The notes under the pieces: generated by a model | The model's input: the letters and a program-made list of their open reading frames with translations, nothing else | Databases searched by the model: none | Told to the model about the DNA's origin: nothing | Made by a program: the position numbers and the translations under genes | NCBI GenBank assembly: GCA_014155875.1 | Contig: JACEFZ010004196.1 | Coordinates: 1,525,001 to 1,589,000 of the forward strand | Source of the DNA: Cepaea nemoralis | Lineage: Eukaryota > Mollusca > Gastropoda > Stylommatophora > Helicidae | Direction of reading: 5' to 3' | DNA length: 64,000 bases | Part shown: one piece after another, positions 45,185-55,800 of the stretch | How the letters are laid out: each line of letters opens with the position of its first letter | How positions within the stretch are numbered: the first letter of the stretch is position 1

Positions 45185-46452
45185 CATGGATAGATCTGAA
45201 GAAAGCCTTTGACAAAGTCTGGAAAGAAGGTCTGATGAAGAAACTGAGAAACTGTAAAGTCAATGGAAGAATGTACAAATAGGTGAAAGCATACTTACAC
45301 AACAGAAGAGCCTGAATACAGATAGACGGACTAAAGAGCAAGAAAGCACTACTGAGTCACGGTGGACCCCAGGAGCGGAGTTCTGTCCCCCACACTTTTT
45401 CTAATCTTCATCAATGATCTTGTTGCTAATCTACCACATGGAATTAAAGCGGCAATGTACGCTGATGACCTGGTTCTATGGAGCACAAATGAACATGCAT
45501 CAGTGGCCACCAGATCGCTACAAAGAGCTGTAGATGCATTTGTTGCATGGTCAAATAGATGGTGTGTCAGCATAAACACTGACAAGTGCAGCACCACTCT
45601 ATTTACCCTCTCTCCAAAACAAAAGGCAGGGATTACCCAGATACATGGAACACCCCTAAGAGAAGATAAAAAGAACCAACATACCTTGGAGTAATATTTG
45701 ATGACAGGCTCACATGGAGAAAGCACATCAATAAAGCAGTAGCAAAAGCCAGAAAGAAAATAGCCATCCTGAGAAAGCTAACTGGAATTACATGGGGAGC
45801 CAGTGGGAAAATACTTAGCAAAGTTTATCAACAGAGCATACGACCACACCTGGAATACTGGTCAACTGCGTGGTGTTCAGCATCAAAAACCACACTACAA
45901 GAGCTGGACAATGTGCAAAATCAAGCACTCAGAGTCACCACAGGAGGTATGAGACCAACCCTTATAGTGGAAATGGAGAAGACACGAGCACTGAGAGACC
46001 GCAGAGATACGAAAACACTAAATACCAGCCATGGTACACAACCTGTGATGCTATTGACAAATGCAAAATCAGTACTCGAGGCGCTCCGGTCTGGGAAATT
46101 GCCAGTACTAAGGACACTACTTTCTGAACTTAGCAGTCAGCATAAGATCACCATACAGTGGATACCATCCCACTCTGGATTACCCAGAAATGACTGAGTT
46201 GATTGATTGGCTAATGAAGGAGCAAAAAAAAAAAAAAAAGAACAGCCTGATGTGCCTGTTACATACCACCAAAAGAAAAGAATGATCAAATCAGTCAGAA
46301 AGCCACCAAAACCTGCTCAAGATGACTACCACGTTATGGACAGACCAGAACAAGTCATTATTCTGTGCCTCAGAACAGGACACAATAGATTACGCAACCA
46401 CATGTATACAAAATTCAAGATTGGTGAATCAGCCATATGCACATGTGGATTG
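45185..46452 (+). pseudogene. LINE B, middle part (RT core and RNase H), between E1 and E2
   Basis: Begins inside RT motif A (IDLKKAFDKVWKEG) directly after E1. A frameshift near 45365 leads into 45362-45694 with SGVLSPTLF and the catalytic MYADDLVLW. Further frames hold the thumb (TWRKHINKAVAKARKK). RNase H is truncated internally: only the second half (WIPSHSGLPRND..WLANEG) remains. A run of 16 A near 46226 replaces part of the coding sequence. It breaks off at 46452 inside the C-terminal Cys cluster (ICTCG), where E2 inserted. Confidence 0.88.
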
Positions 46453-46994
46453 TGTCAGAATCTCTAATGTCTCCAACTGAGATGCAGTAACATCGTTACG
46501 CCCGCCAGGCGAATAGTCGCCAACCGAGATGCAGGGACATCGTTACGCCCGCCAGGCGAGTACCAGTTACCTGCCCGCAGATTGCTGGCTGACGTGAGCG
46601 GCAGCGGTCAGGCAAGGACAAAGCAAGACGCACGCAGTCCTCGTGACGCCAATCCACAGGGCAAGCGCTGTGCGGAGAAACCACCAGACTGCTTGGGACT
46701 TCGGACATGACAAGACGTGTGGGTTGAGAAAGGCTTGTGTAGTTCTGTGCCCGAAAGTCGAGTGCTTGTATATCTTGTGAGATAGACTGTGAAGCTGAGG
46801 GTTTTGTCTGTAAGTGTATTGATGTATTGTATATGTATCGTAAGGATCATCACATGCCAAACTATATCGTATTGCATGTGAATTGTAAATAAATCCATTG
46901 AACTTAGTGTCATTGTGTGTCAAGTACAATCATTTTGTACTTGTACTTGTCTCACATATGTTAGGTCCAACGAGCCAGGTTTAAGACCCTGACA
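46453..46994 (+). repeat. E2 left LTR (542 bp) with internal 47-bp duplication
   Basis: Begins TGTCAGAATC and ends ACCCTGACA. 'aac.gagatgcag..acatcgttacgcccgccaggcga' occurs twice, offset by 47 bp, in the U3 part. AATAAA lies near 46888. Both LTRs share the internal duplication. Confidence 0.96.
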
Positions 46995-47004
46995 TGTGTG
47001 AACG

Positions 47005-47022
47005 TGGGGGCTCATCCGGGAT
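47005..47022 (+). promoter_or_regulatory. E2 primer-binding site, tRNA-Pro type
   Basis: TGGGGGCTCATCCGGGAT, 10 bp past the left LTR. This equals the well-known 18-nt complement of the tRNA-Pro 3' end except for one A in place of G. Confidence 0.8.
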
Positions 47023-47235
47023 TTGTCCTTGAAGTAGCGACCCTACAGTTCCTAGCCCTGGTTTGAACTATTCTCCACCGCATCCAGTACACTTGAGTAT
47101 ATTTTTTTATATATACTTTCGGATGCAAATTTGGGCATAAATTGTAAGTTCAACAAAATTGTAAATTGTTCACGTTACTAACACCTTGTAACAAATTGTG
47201 TGTCTGATAACTCATTTTAATTTAAACATTCCATC

Positions 47236-47760
47236 ATGTCGTCATTAAACGACTTCATAGAGATGGGTTTAAAGCTAAAGTTAACTGGTGACGAATTAAC
47301 AAAGTGGAGTGAAACCAAATATTCTGAATACCATGAACGCGAAGAAAGAGCGGCTGAAAGAGCTGCCAAGCAGGCAGAGTTAGAAGTGAGGAAGGCAGAA
47401 ATAGCAGCTCAAAGTAAACGAGAAGAACTCGAATTACAACTCAAAATTAAACAGCTTGAAACCGAGAGTGCTGTAAACAAAGAGTCTAAGAAAGCTGAAA
47501 GACTGGAAAAAGAAAACCAGTACAAAAAGTATCAAGGTATTGTGAGAAATTATACCTCAGGTGACTGCATTGCAGCGTTCACCCAGAATTTTGAAACCTT
47601 AATGGACCATTATCAGGTTCCAGTTTCTGAATGGAACATTATTTATATGAGGAGTTTGTCAGGGGAACCTCTAAAAGTCATAGAGACTATCCCCAAAGAC
47701 CTCAGAAAAGATTACCACTATCTAAAGTTGAAAATTATAGGCACATTTTATGCTAGATGA
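47236..47760 (+). CDS. E2 Gag, N-terminal frame
   Basis: 174 residues. After a short helical start (FIEMGLKLKLTGDEL), residues about 30-95 are a charged Ala/Glu/Lys/Arg coiled coil (ERAAERAAKQAELEVRKAE), then a capsid-like part. The frame ends at 47760 with TGA; coding continues in the next phase from about 47750. This is either a one-base decay or a translational shift. In this element type Gag packages the RNA. Confidence 0.85.
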   Translation: MSSLNDFIEMGLKLKLTGDELTKWSETKYSEYHEREERAAERAAKQAELEVRKAEIAAQSKREELELQLKIKQLETESAVNKESKKAERLEKENQYKKYQGIVRNYTSGDCIAAFTQNFETLMDHYQVPVSEWNIIYMRSLSGEPLKVIETIPKDLRKDYHYLKLKIIGTFYAR

Positions 47761-49510
47761 GGCAGGATACAGAGAGCAGTTCAGCAAACTGAGTCCAAAA
47801 CCTACTCAGACGTTCTTTGACTATGTCTCTGTAGTCCGAGACGTATTTACAAAATGGCTTTCAGCAGCCAAGGTAAATAAAGACTTTCATAAGTTAGAAG
47901 ACCTCATCATCAGGGATAAAATCATCACATCCCTTCCATCAGCATTTTCAAAATTTTTGCAAGAGAATGAATGTACGAGTGTAGAAGAGATTGAGAGACG
48001 TGGGTCGGCTTACTATACAGCCAATAAACATTGTTTTGCTAGTGAAGCTACTGATACAAACTTCGTAGCAGCTGCTAACTATGAAAAACCTCGATCAGAA
48101 CCCTACAATAGGCAAAGATCACATAAGCCTATTTCTGAGAAATATAATCATTGCAGATTTTGTAACATATCACACCATCAAGGTGAAATGTGTGACAAGA
48201 ATCCAGCATACTTTACATATTTACAAAACTTCGTAAATAGTCAGGATAAAGAACGTAAATCCTTTAAAAAGGCACGAAAATGTTTCCTTTGTAAAGTGTA
48301 CAGCCACTGGCGCCATGCGTGTAAAGGAAGGCAAATGGCCAAGAAGGCAAATGCCGCCTTATTTGATAGTTCATCATCAGATGAAGAACATTCAGAAAAA
48401 CTCCCTGTGAACTCAGCACAGACTTTTGACATGTTTAATTCACATAAATGTACTATTTGTAATACCTTTTATGAAGATGGCATTTTAACATGCGGCCACT
48501 CCATTCCTATTGCCAATGAGGAAGCTAATTTGGTAATAGATTCCAAAGGCAGAATAAACATCCATCAGGGATATGTGAATGGCAAACCTGCTACAGTACT
48601 TCGTGACACCGGAAGTTCTCTTATAGGTTTAAAGAGAAAGTTCATAATGCCTACAGACTATACAGGCAGGCACGTAACATGCAGAACATTCTCTGGAAAT
48701 ATCGAAAAGTACCCATTAGCATGGGCATATATTCAGACACCATTCCTCACTGGGAAAGTAAAATGCGCTGCATTAACTGACCCTGTGTGTGATATTATCA
48801 TTGGTAACTTACCAGAGGTGAAGTATATGCCTCATGATATTACATCTGTTTGCATTGATGATAACATAACACCATCACCATCACATGTCATCATTGAAAC
48901 TAGGGTATCACCAGATGAATGTATACTAGCTAATGGAGCACTAACATCTCATGAATTCATTGACCAAAATGTTTCATCACCATCTGATATCATTGAATGT
49001 GTGAACGCAGTAACCAGATCTACTGCGAGAGTGCAAGATGAAATTAATCAAACTGAGGCTATAGAAATGCTTAGCCCAGTGATATTGCCTCCTAAAACCA
49101 TGAAGGAGAATTTTGTAGCAGCCCAAAAGGCTGATCCTTCATTATCTAAATATTTTAATCTGATCGGCCAAAAGCCAAAGGTAACTAAAAATGCAAGATG
49201 GCATTTTGCTCTGAAAAATTGCATCCTCACCAGGTACTATACCAGAGGTAACAGCACCACAGAGCAAACTGTTTTGCCAATTGAATACCGTAAGCAAGCC
49301 TTACATCTTGCCCATGATATACCTCTTGCAGGGCATATGGCATACTCTAAGACCAGATCAAGATTACTAACACAGTTTTATTGGCCAAGATTCTGCAATG
49401 ACATTAAGCAATATTGTAGAAGTTGTGATATCTGCCAAAAACTAGTAAAGAAAGGAAAAAAACCCACAGGCCAAATTACAAATTACCGACTTAGCCAGTC
49501 GACCTTTTGA
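47750..49510 (+). pseudogene. E2 Gag C-terminus, protease and integrase zinc domain
   Basis: 586 residues. Capsid-like segment (PTQTFFDYVSVV), then Cys/His clusters near 135 (CRFCNISHHQGEMC) and 178 (CFLCKVYSHWRHAC). The retropepsin motif LRDTGSSLIGL lies near 285, with DIIIGNLP as the closing hydrophobic-G motif near 345. The integrase H2C2 zinc domain follows at about 520-565 (HLAHDIPLAGH, YCRSCDICQK). Having integrase directly after protease is the key oddity. A one-base indel in 'ccaaattacaaatta' near 49480 throws the frame out just before the integrase core. Confidence 0.92.
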
Positions 49511-49529
49511 GAAAATATCTGTCGACATA

Positions 49530-51869
49530 GTGGGCCCTCTGAATCAAGTAACATCCAGAGGGAATAGATTTATCATTACTGTCATTGATTTATGTAGCCG
49601 CTGGCCTGAAGCGATTCCGTTAAAGAACATAACTGCCAACGATATTATGGAAGTTTTCTTCCATATATTTCCAGACACTATCCTATCAGATAGGGGAAGT
49701 CAATTCACTGCAGCATCCACTCAAGCTTTCACCAAAATGTTAGGGGTGAAACAATGTTTTAATTCACCATACCATCCTCACTCAACAGGAATCATAGAAA
49801 AGTTTAACGGTGATTTGAAGCATATGCTTGCTAAAGTCACGCAAGAACATCCCAAAAACTGGGACGTATATTTGCCCGCTATACTCTTTGCTTATCGCGA
49901 GGTACCACATTCTAGTACTGGATTCTCTCCTTTTGAACTTATCTATGGTGCCAAACCACGTGGCCCATTGAGTATCTACCAGTCAATGTTAACTGAAGCC
50001 ACACCTGTACTTAAACCCATATCATCTTACGTATATGTTACATCATTGCGTGAAAGAATCATCAAATCTTGTACTATTGCAAAAGAAGCACTAAAACTAT
50101 CTGGTGCTACATATAGACAATATGCAGACAAAGGTAACAGGACAATAACGTTGACACCTGGACAGGACGTACTTCTCCTCTTACCTAGTGACCGACACTT
50201 ATTGACTGATTCTTGGCAAGGACCATTTAAAGTAATAAGACAGATTTCAACTGTAGACTATGAGATTCAAATAAAAGACAAACATAAAATATTCCACATA
50301 AATATGCTAAGACCATACTACAACAGAGACAACGAACAAGACGATACAACAGCCTGTACAGTTATAATAGACCATGAAGATGACGAAGATAGTGACGAAA
50401 TTCCAACACCTGCATTAGACACGACAAACTGCTTGAAAGAAATCAAAATAAACCCAAATTTAACTCAAGCAGAAACAGACAGCTGCAAACATCTCATACA
50501 ACAGTACAACACCATCTTCTCCAACAACCCAGGACAAACAGAATTAGTACAACATCACATCACGCTCACTTCAAACACACCAATAAAATGCAGACCTTAC
50601 ACCATTCCATTGCATTACAAAGAAAACTTACATCAAGAGATCATTAGCTTAGAGAAAAACAACATCATTAGACGATCCCAATCACATTTTTCGTCTCCAA
50701 TGGTCATGGTACGCAAAAAGGACAACACGATAAGACTCTGTGTAGATTATCGAAAATTAAATAAAATAACACTTCTAGATCTGGAACCAATGACCAACTG
50801 CGAAGATCTACTGACAGAACTGACAGACTCTAGGTACTTTACGAAGTTAGATATGACGAAAGGTTACTGGCAGATAACGGTACACGAGCAGAGCAGACAT
50901 CTGACAGCATTTGCCACACCTTGGGGACTGTACGAATGGTGCAAATTACCATTTGGGCTAGTCAATGCCCCAGCGACATTCGTACGTATGACACGACTCT
51001 TACTTGTGGACATAACAAATATTATCTGTTACATGGACGACATTTGTGTTCACACAAAGACGATGACAGACCACATAAAGACATTACAGCAGACATTTGA
51101 ACGAATCAGACAGCACGGACTGACGGTGAAGCCTACAAAAGTAGACATAGCCTATCAGGAAATCTCCTTCTTAGGTTATAAAATATCTAATGGCTTTGTC
51201 ACGACAGACGATAACATCGTGTCTAAAATACTGAAACTCTCACTTCCGACTACCAAGAAACAAGTCAGAAGTGTATTAGGACTATTAAATTATTATAGGC
51301 AGTTCATACCAGATTTTGCTGAACTGACCGAAAATTTTACTAACCTACTAACGAAAAACCAGCCTGAAAAGATTGTAAACAATGAATGCCTAAAATTTGC
51401 ATTCCAAAAAGTGTTGTCGTATTTTTCTGAGAATAGTTTAAAGAATCCCATTCTCAAATTGCCAAATTTACATATTCCTTTCAGATTACGCACAGATGCG
51501 AGCTCCGTGGCGATTGGGGCTGTTCTGTTACAGGAACATGATAACATTCTACATCCTGTATACTACGTCTCTAGAAAATTGAAACCAAGAGAACGCGCTT
51601 GGTCCACACCACAATTGGAAGCCCTTGCTCTAGTGGTGGGTATAACTAAATTGTCCAGATTCCTCCTGGGACGGCATTTCATTGTAGAGTCCGACAATAG
51701 TCCATTAAAATTTATTACTTCAGGAGTGCCAACAAACCAGATGATAGCGCGATGGTCTCTTTTGCTGCAGGATTACAGCTTTGAAGTTCGACATATCGCT
51801 GGCAGAACCAACACGATTGCTGATCTTTTGTCCCGTTGTCCGAACGACCCAGTAAGCACTAATGTCTGA
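49530..51869 (+). CDS. E2 integrase core, reverse transcriptase and RNase H
   Basis: 779 residues from the first Met; the real frame starts about 45 nt earlier (FEKISVDIVGP). Integrase core: VIDLCSRWPEA, LSDRGSQF and IIEKFNGDLK (D, D, E), then a C-terminal SH3-like part (WQGPFKVIRQ..YEIQ). RT from about 340: HFSSPMVMV, CVDYRKLNKIT, FTKLDMTKGYW, PFGLVNAPATF and the catalytic CYMDDICVH at about 500. RNase H from about 650: RTDASSVAIGAVLL, TPQLEALAL, VESDNSPLK and IADLLSR. All catalytic residues are present and the frame is uninterrupted. The order INT-RT-RH defines the Gmr1-like group. Confidence 0.95.
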   Translation: MGPLNQVTSRGNRFIITVIDLCSRWPEAIPLKNITANDIMEVFFHIFPDTILSDRGSQFTAASTQAFTKMLGVKQCFNSPYHPHSTGIIEKFNGDLKHMLAKVTQEHPKNWDVYLPAILFAYREVPHSSTGFSPFELIYGAKPRGPLSIYQSMLTEATPVLKPISSYVYVTSLRERIIKSCTIAKEALKLSGATYRQYADKGNRTITLTPGQDVLLLLPSDRHLLTDSWQGPFKVIRQISTVDYEIQIKDKHKIFHINMLRPYYNRDNEQDDTTACTVIIDHEDDEDSDEIPTPALDTTNCLKEIKINPNLTQAETDSCKHLIQQYNTIFSNNPGQTELVQHHITLTSNTPIKCRPYTIPLHYKENLHQEIISLEKNNIIRRSQSHFSSPMVMVRKKDNTIRLCVDYRKLNKITLLDLEPMTNCEDLLTELTDSRYFTKLDMTKGYWQITVHEQSRHLTAFATPWGLYEWCKLPFGLVNAPATFVRMTRLLLVDITNIICYMDDICVHTKTMTDHIKTLQQTFERIRQHGLTVKPTKVDIAYQEISFLGYKISNGFVTTDDNIVSKILKLSLPTTKKQVRSVLGLLNYYRQFIPDFAELTENFTNLLTKNQPEKIVNNECLKFAFQKVLSYFSENSLKNPILKLPNLHIPFRLRTDASSVAIGAVLLQEHDNILHPVYYVSRKLKPRERAWSTPQLEALALVVGITKLSRFLLGRHFIVESDNSPLKFITSGVPTNQMIARWSLLLQDYSFEVRHIAGRTNTIADLLSRCPNDPVSTNV

Positions 51870-52598
51870 GTGCAGTGTGTTAGAAAACACTCAGACCAAC
51901 ACAGCCATCATTGAAGTTTTCTTTCAGAAAAAGCTGTGTACATCTATGATGTGATGTGATAGGGTTCATTCCCACTGCAAATATTTTTTCGTATTTTATT
52001 ATTAATGTAGTAATTGTCTTGAATAATTGCGTAGTGTGTGTTAGAAAGCGAACAATATTAATTGTACATATTATGAAATAATAACAGTGCCACAAACGCT
52101 ATCAACTTACCTCAAGCGAACTATTCAAGTTATCAGTGGTATCTGCGAGTGGAACATTTCCAGTGATATTTTAATCCGTGAACGAAAGAGTGAACTGAAC
52201 TTTGACATTACACCACTGCAGTCAATCGCAATCCAGAAGTTTTCCAGCGAAACAACGAACACATTATCCATCAGAACAATTTCACATTCCGAATTGCTAC
52301 ACCAGAGCGGAACAAGTGTGTGATAGAATTTTTAACATCATCAGCTGTTCGTGTGTACTTCCGGAGAATTTGTAAATTTAGACCAAAAGTAGCAGACGAT
52401 AAACTAAAACCTGAAAAGCTTATGACGCTTCTAAAATAATTATGAAACACCAATTTCGAATACACGAATTGTGTATTAATATTTTTCGACTAATGTAATC
52501 TTAGAATCATATCTTGAGTAACTTATTCACACTATCGACATTTTTTCGCTAGTATGGAAAAGCATCAAGCTATGACGCTGAGAAATAGAATAATAATT
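51870..52598 (+). other. E2 3' non-coding region, first half
   Basis: No domain in any frame. It lies between the pol stop and the LINE A insertion and continues at 57436-58028. Confidence 0.7.
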
Positions 52599-52690
52599 GC
52601 CCCTCTGCCGTGCGTCCACCTTGACGAGGTAGAGGGGCTTGAGCGTCCCAATGACCCCAAGAGCTATGCCGACGGTAGCACAGCTACTGG
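52599..52690 (+). promoter_or_regulatory. Candidate HDV-like ribozyme fold at the LINE A 5' end
   Basis: GCCCCTCT (52599-52606) pairs perfectly with AGAGGGGC (52631-52638). Inside, ACCT (52618-52621) and AGGT (52627-52630) form a 4-bp hairpin whose 3' strand abuts the outer stem, the P1/P3 arrangement of HDV-like ribozymes. A P2 partner is only weakly seen (CCGT 52608-52611 with ACGG at about 52672). Several LINE families carry such ribozymes at their 5' ends. Confidence 0.35.
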
Positions 52691-52876
52691 TAGGGTCACC
52701 CATGTCGGACAGGTCAAGGGAGAGGGACCAGACGAAGAGACGCACAAACCTGCTGCCTTGTAGGTAGACTGGGGACAGTCAAAGGCTAGGGAAAGCATCC
52801 CGAACAAATGCTTGTCGAAATCGGATGTACTGAGCCACAGGCTTGACAAAGAAGTGCAACGTAACTTTATCATTTC

Positions 52877-55800
52877 ATGATGCCACAGATGAAAATTAAT
52901 CGTTATGGTGCTAATCCCGTGAAGTCCCATCAGGCGGTGATAGTGCCGGGCCCCCTGCCTCGAGGGGGTCCACCCATGACTACTGGTGGTCACCTTCCCC
53001 TGTGCTGTGGAGTCAAGGCACAGAGGAGTAGGTTAAGAGCTATTGACCAAACACCCCGGACACTCAACATACTACAATGGAATGCCGAAGGAGTTTATAA
53101 CAAGAAAGCCTCCCTAACACAGCGTCTTCATAAAGATAGAATAGATGTGGCATGCATTCAAGAGACACACCTCAACGCCAATCGCACATTTTCAGTCGAG
53201 GGATATCATGCCACACGTTTCGACCGCGAAGGACACAAAGGAGGAGTTGTAATACTTACAAGAAATACAATACCTTGCAGCGAAGTATCTGTGATCTCTG
53301 ACAACCAAACGGAAATTATAGGTGTTGATATAATGATAAAGGACGTGAAAACAAGAATTTACAATCTGTATAGCCCGGCAGATAAGGATCTTACACTCTC
53401 AAACATGAAAATAACTGACACAAATTGCATTGTTGTCGGAGACTTTAATAGCCGTTCAGAAAGATGGGGATACCCAGATACTGACAAAAGAGGAGATGAA
53501 GTGGAGGACTGGGAAATAGACTCAAATCTCCATCTACTCAACAAAGCGGATGACACACCGAGCTTCTACTCCAGAAGATGGATTACCACTTCTACTCCAG
53601 ACTTAGCTTTCTGCACAGGAGACATCCTCCACAAAATCGATCGCCATGTGCTTGACCAATTAGCAGGTAGTGACCACAGACCAATCAAGCTTGTAATAAA
53701 TATGGAGTATGTTCCACAGGAGCAAAAGCCTTTGCCCCGCTGGAATTACAAACGAGCAGATTGGGACAGATTTGCCATACTAACAGACAAATATTGTGAA
53801 AACATAAATACACGATATGGCAACATGAAGCAAATGGTGGAAAGTCTAAACAGAGCAATAATACAGGCGGCCACTGAGTCTATTCCAAGAGGAGCGAGGA
53901 AAAATTACAAACCATACTGGACTGAGGAACTACAAATTTTGGAGGACAAAGTTGAAGATGCTAGGAAGACCGCAGAGAGAGAACAAACAACTGAAGCGAA
54001 CATCTCTCTCAAAGCCATCTCAGCAAAATATAAAAGAACAGTAAATCAAACAACAAGAGATTGTTGGAGGAAAAAAACAGAAAACCTGAATTTTGACAGG
54101 GATGGAAACAAACTATGGAAACTAGTGAAAGCCATGAACAATGAAGGACCTAGAAACAAACAAATAACAATTAAACAAGGAAATGCCTTGCTTACAGGAA
54201 AAAAGGCTGCAAATGCACTAATGGAACACTATGCCAGTGCAAACCACATTGATATTACAGCCGAACAGAAGAAAGCAATCAAAGATAAACAGATACATCA
54301 TAGATATACAGAGACAGCAGCAGAATATATGATGGCAAATCTAACAATGGAAGAAATGGAACAGGCAATGAATACCCTAAAAAAGAAGACATCTCCAGGA
54401 AAGGATGGAATCACAAATGAAATGCTAATAGGACTAGGCACTAAGGCAAAAAAGAAACTACTAGCAGTCCTAAATTACAGCTGGAAGAGGGGAATAGTCC
54501 CACAGGCATGGAAGGAAGCTATACTAATACCAGTCCCAAAGAAAGGAAAAGACCTGGAAGAACCAAATGGCTATCGACCTATCAGTCTTCTTAGCTGTGT
54601 AGGAAAATTAATGGAACGCATTATCAATGGCAGGCTAACATGGCATCTGGAAGAAAACCAACTCTTAACACCTCACCAAGCAGGATTCAGAAAGTACAGA
54701 TCCACTGAAGATCAAATAACCTATATAGCTCAGGAAATAGAGGATGCCTTCCAAGAGAAAAAGCACACACTAGCGGTCTGGATAGATTTAGAAAAAGCAT
54801 TTGATAAAGTATGGAAGGAAGGACTGAAAGTAAAACTGCAAAAAATGCATGTTTGTGGGAAAATGTACAAATGGATCAGCCACTACCTTGAGAACAGAAC
54901 TGCCAGGACAAAAGTACAAGGACAAACCAGCAAAATGATGCTGTTGGAGCAAGGTGTCCCCCAAGGAGGAGTTCTTTCACCAACATTATTCCTAGCATAT
55001 ATAAACGACATCACGGAAAATTTTCCAGCCAGAGTACACACATCATCTTTTGCAGATGACCTAGCCATATGGACATCTGAAGAATATATTAGTACAGCTA
55101 ACAGCAGAATACAGCAAGCCCTATTAGCGCTAGAGGACTGGTCAAAATCATGGCTAGTGAAGATAAGTGAGGAGAAAACAACATGCACAGTGTTCTCCCT
55201 CTCAACTAAAACTCAGCAACCTAAGCTGGTATTGAATGGAAAAATATTGCGCCATGAAGAAAATCCAAACTATCTAGGAGTCACCTTTGATCGTCGCCTG
55301 ACATGGAAGACACAGGTTGAGAAAAATCGAACAAGAGCAAGGCAAAGAATGGCAATCATGAAAAAGCTTGCTGGTACAACGTGGGGAGCAGATGAGAAAG
55401 TTCTCAAGAAGTTATATACTGGACGGGTGAGGCCAGTACTGGAATATGGCATTGCAGCTTGGGCAACAGCAGCTAAGTCAAACTTTAACAAAATAAGTAG
55501 AGTCCAAAATCAAGGAATGCGAATCATAACTGGAAGCCTGAAGACAACGCCTATTAATGAATTAGAAAAGATCACTTGTTTACAACCAATGCAGGATAGA
55601 AGAGATAGCAGAGCCCAGCAACAAGCTGAAAAATTTAGAAGATTGACAGACCACCCTATGTATAAAAGGTTTAGTGGTTTTGGAAAGGGAAGACTGAAGC
55701 GTAGCAACTTTGTAGAAACTGCAAAACGAAAGATTAGGGCAGATCCCATACTTAACATATCAACAGTCAAACCCATTTACAATGCAGACAAGTTCCCAGC

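Noticed and set aside
46496..46929. Minus-strand frames repeated at 58072-58505
   Set aside because: They lie within the two LTRs of E2 and are duplicated because the LTRs are.
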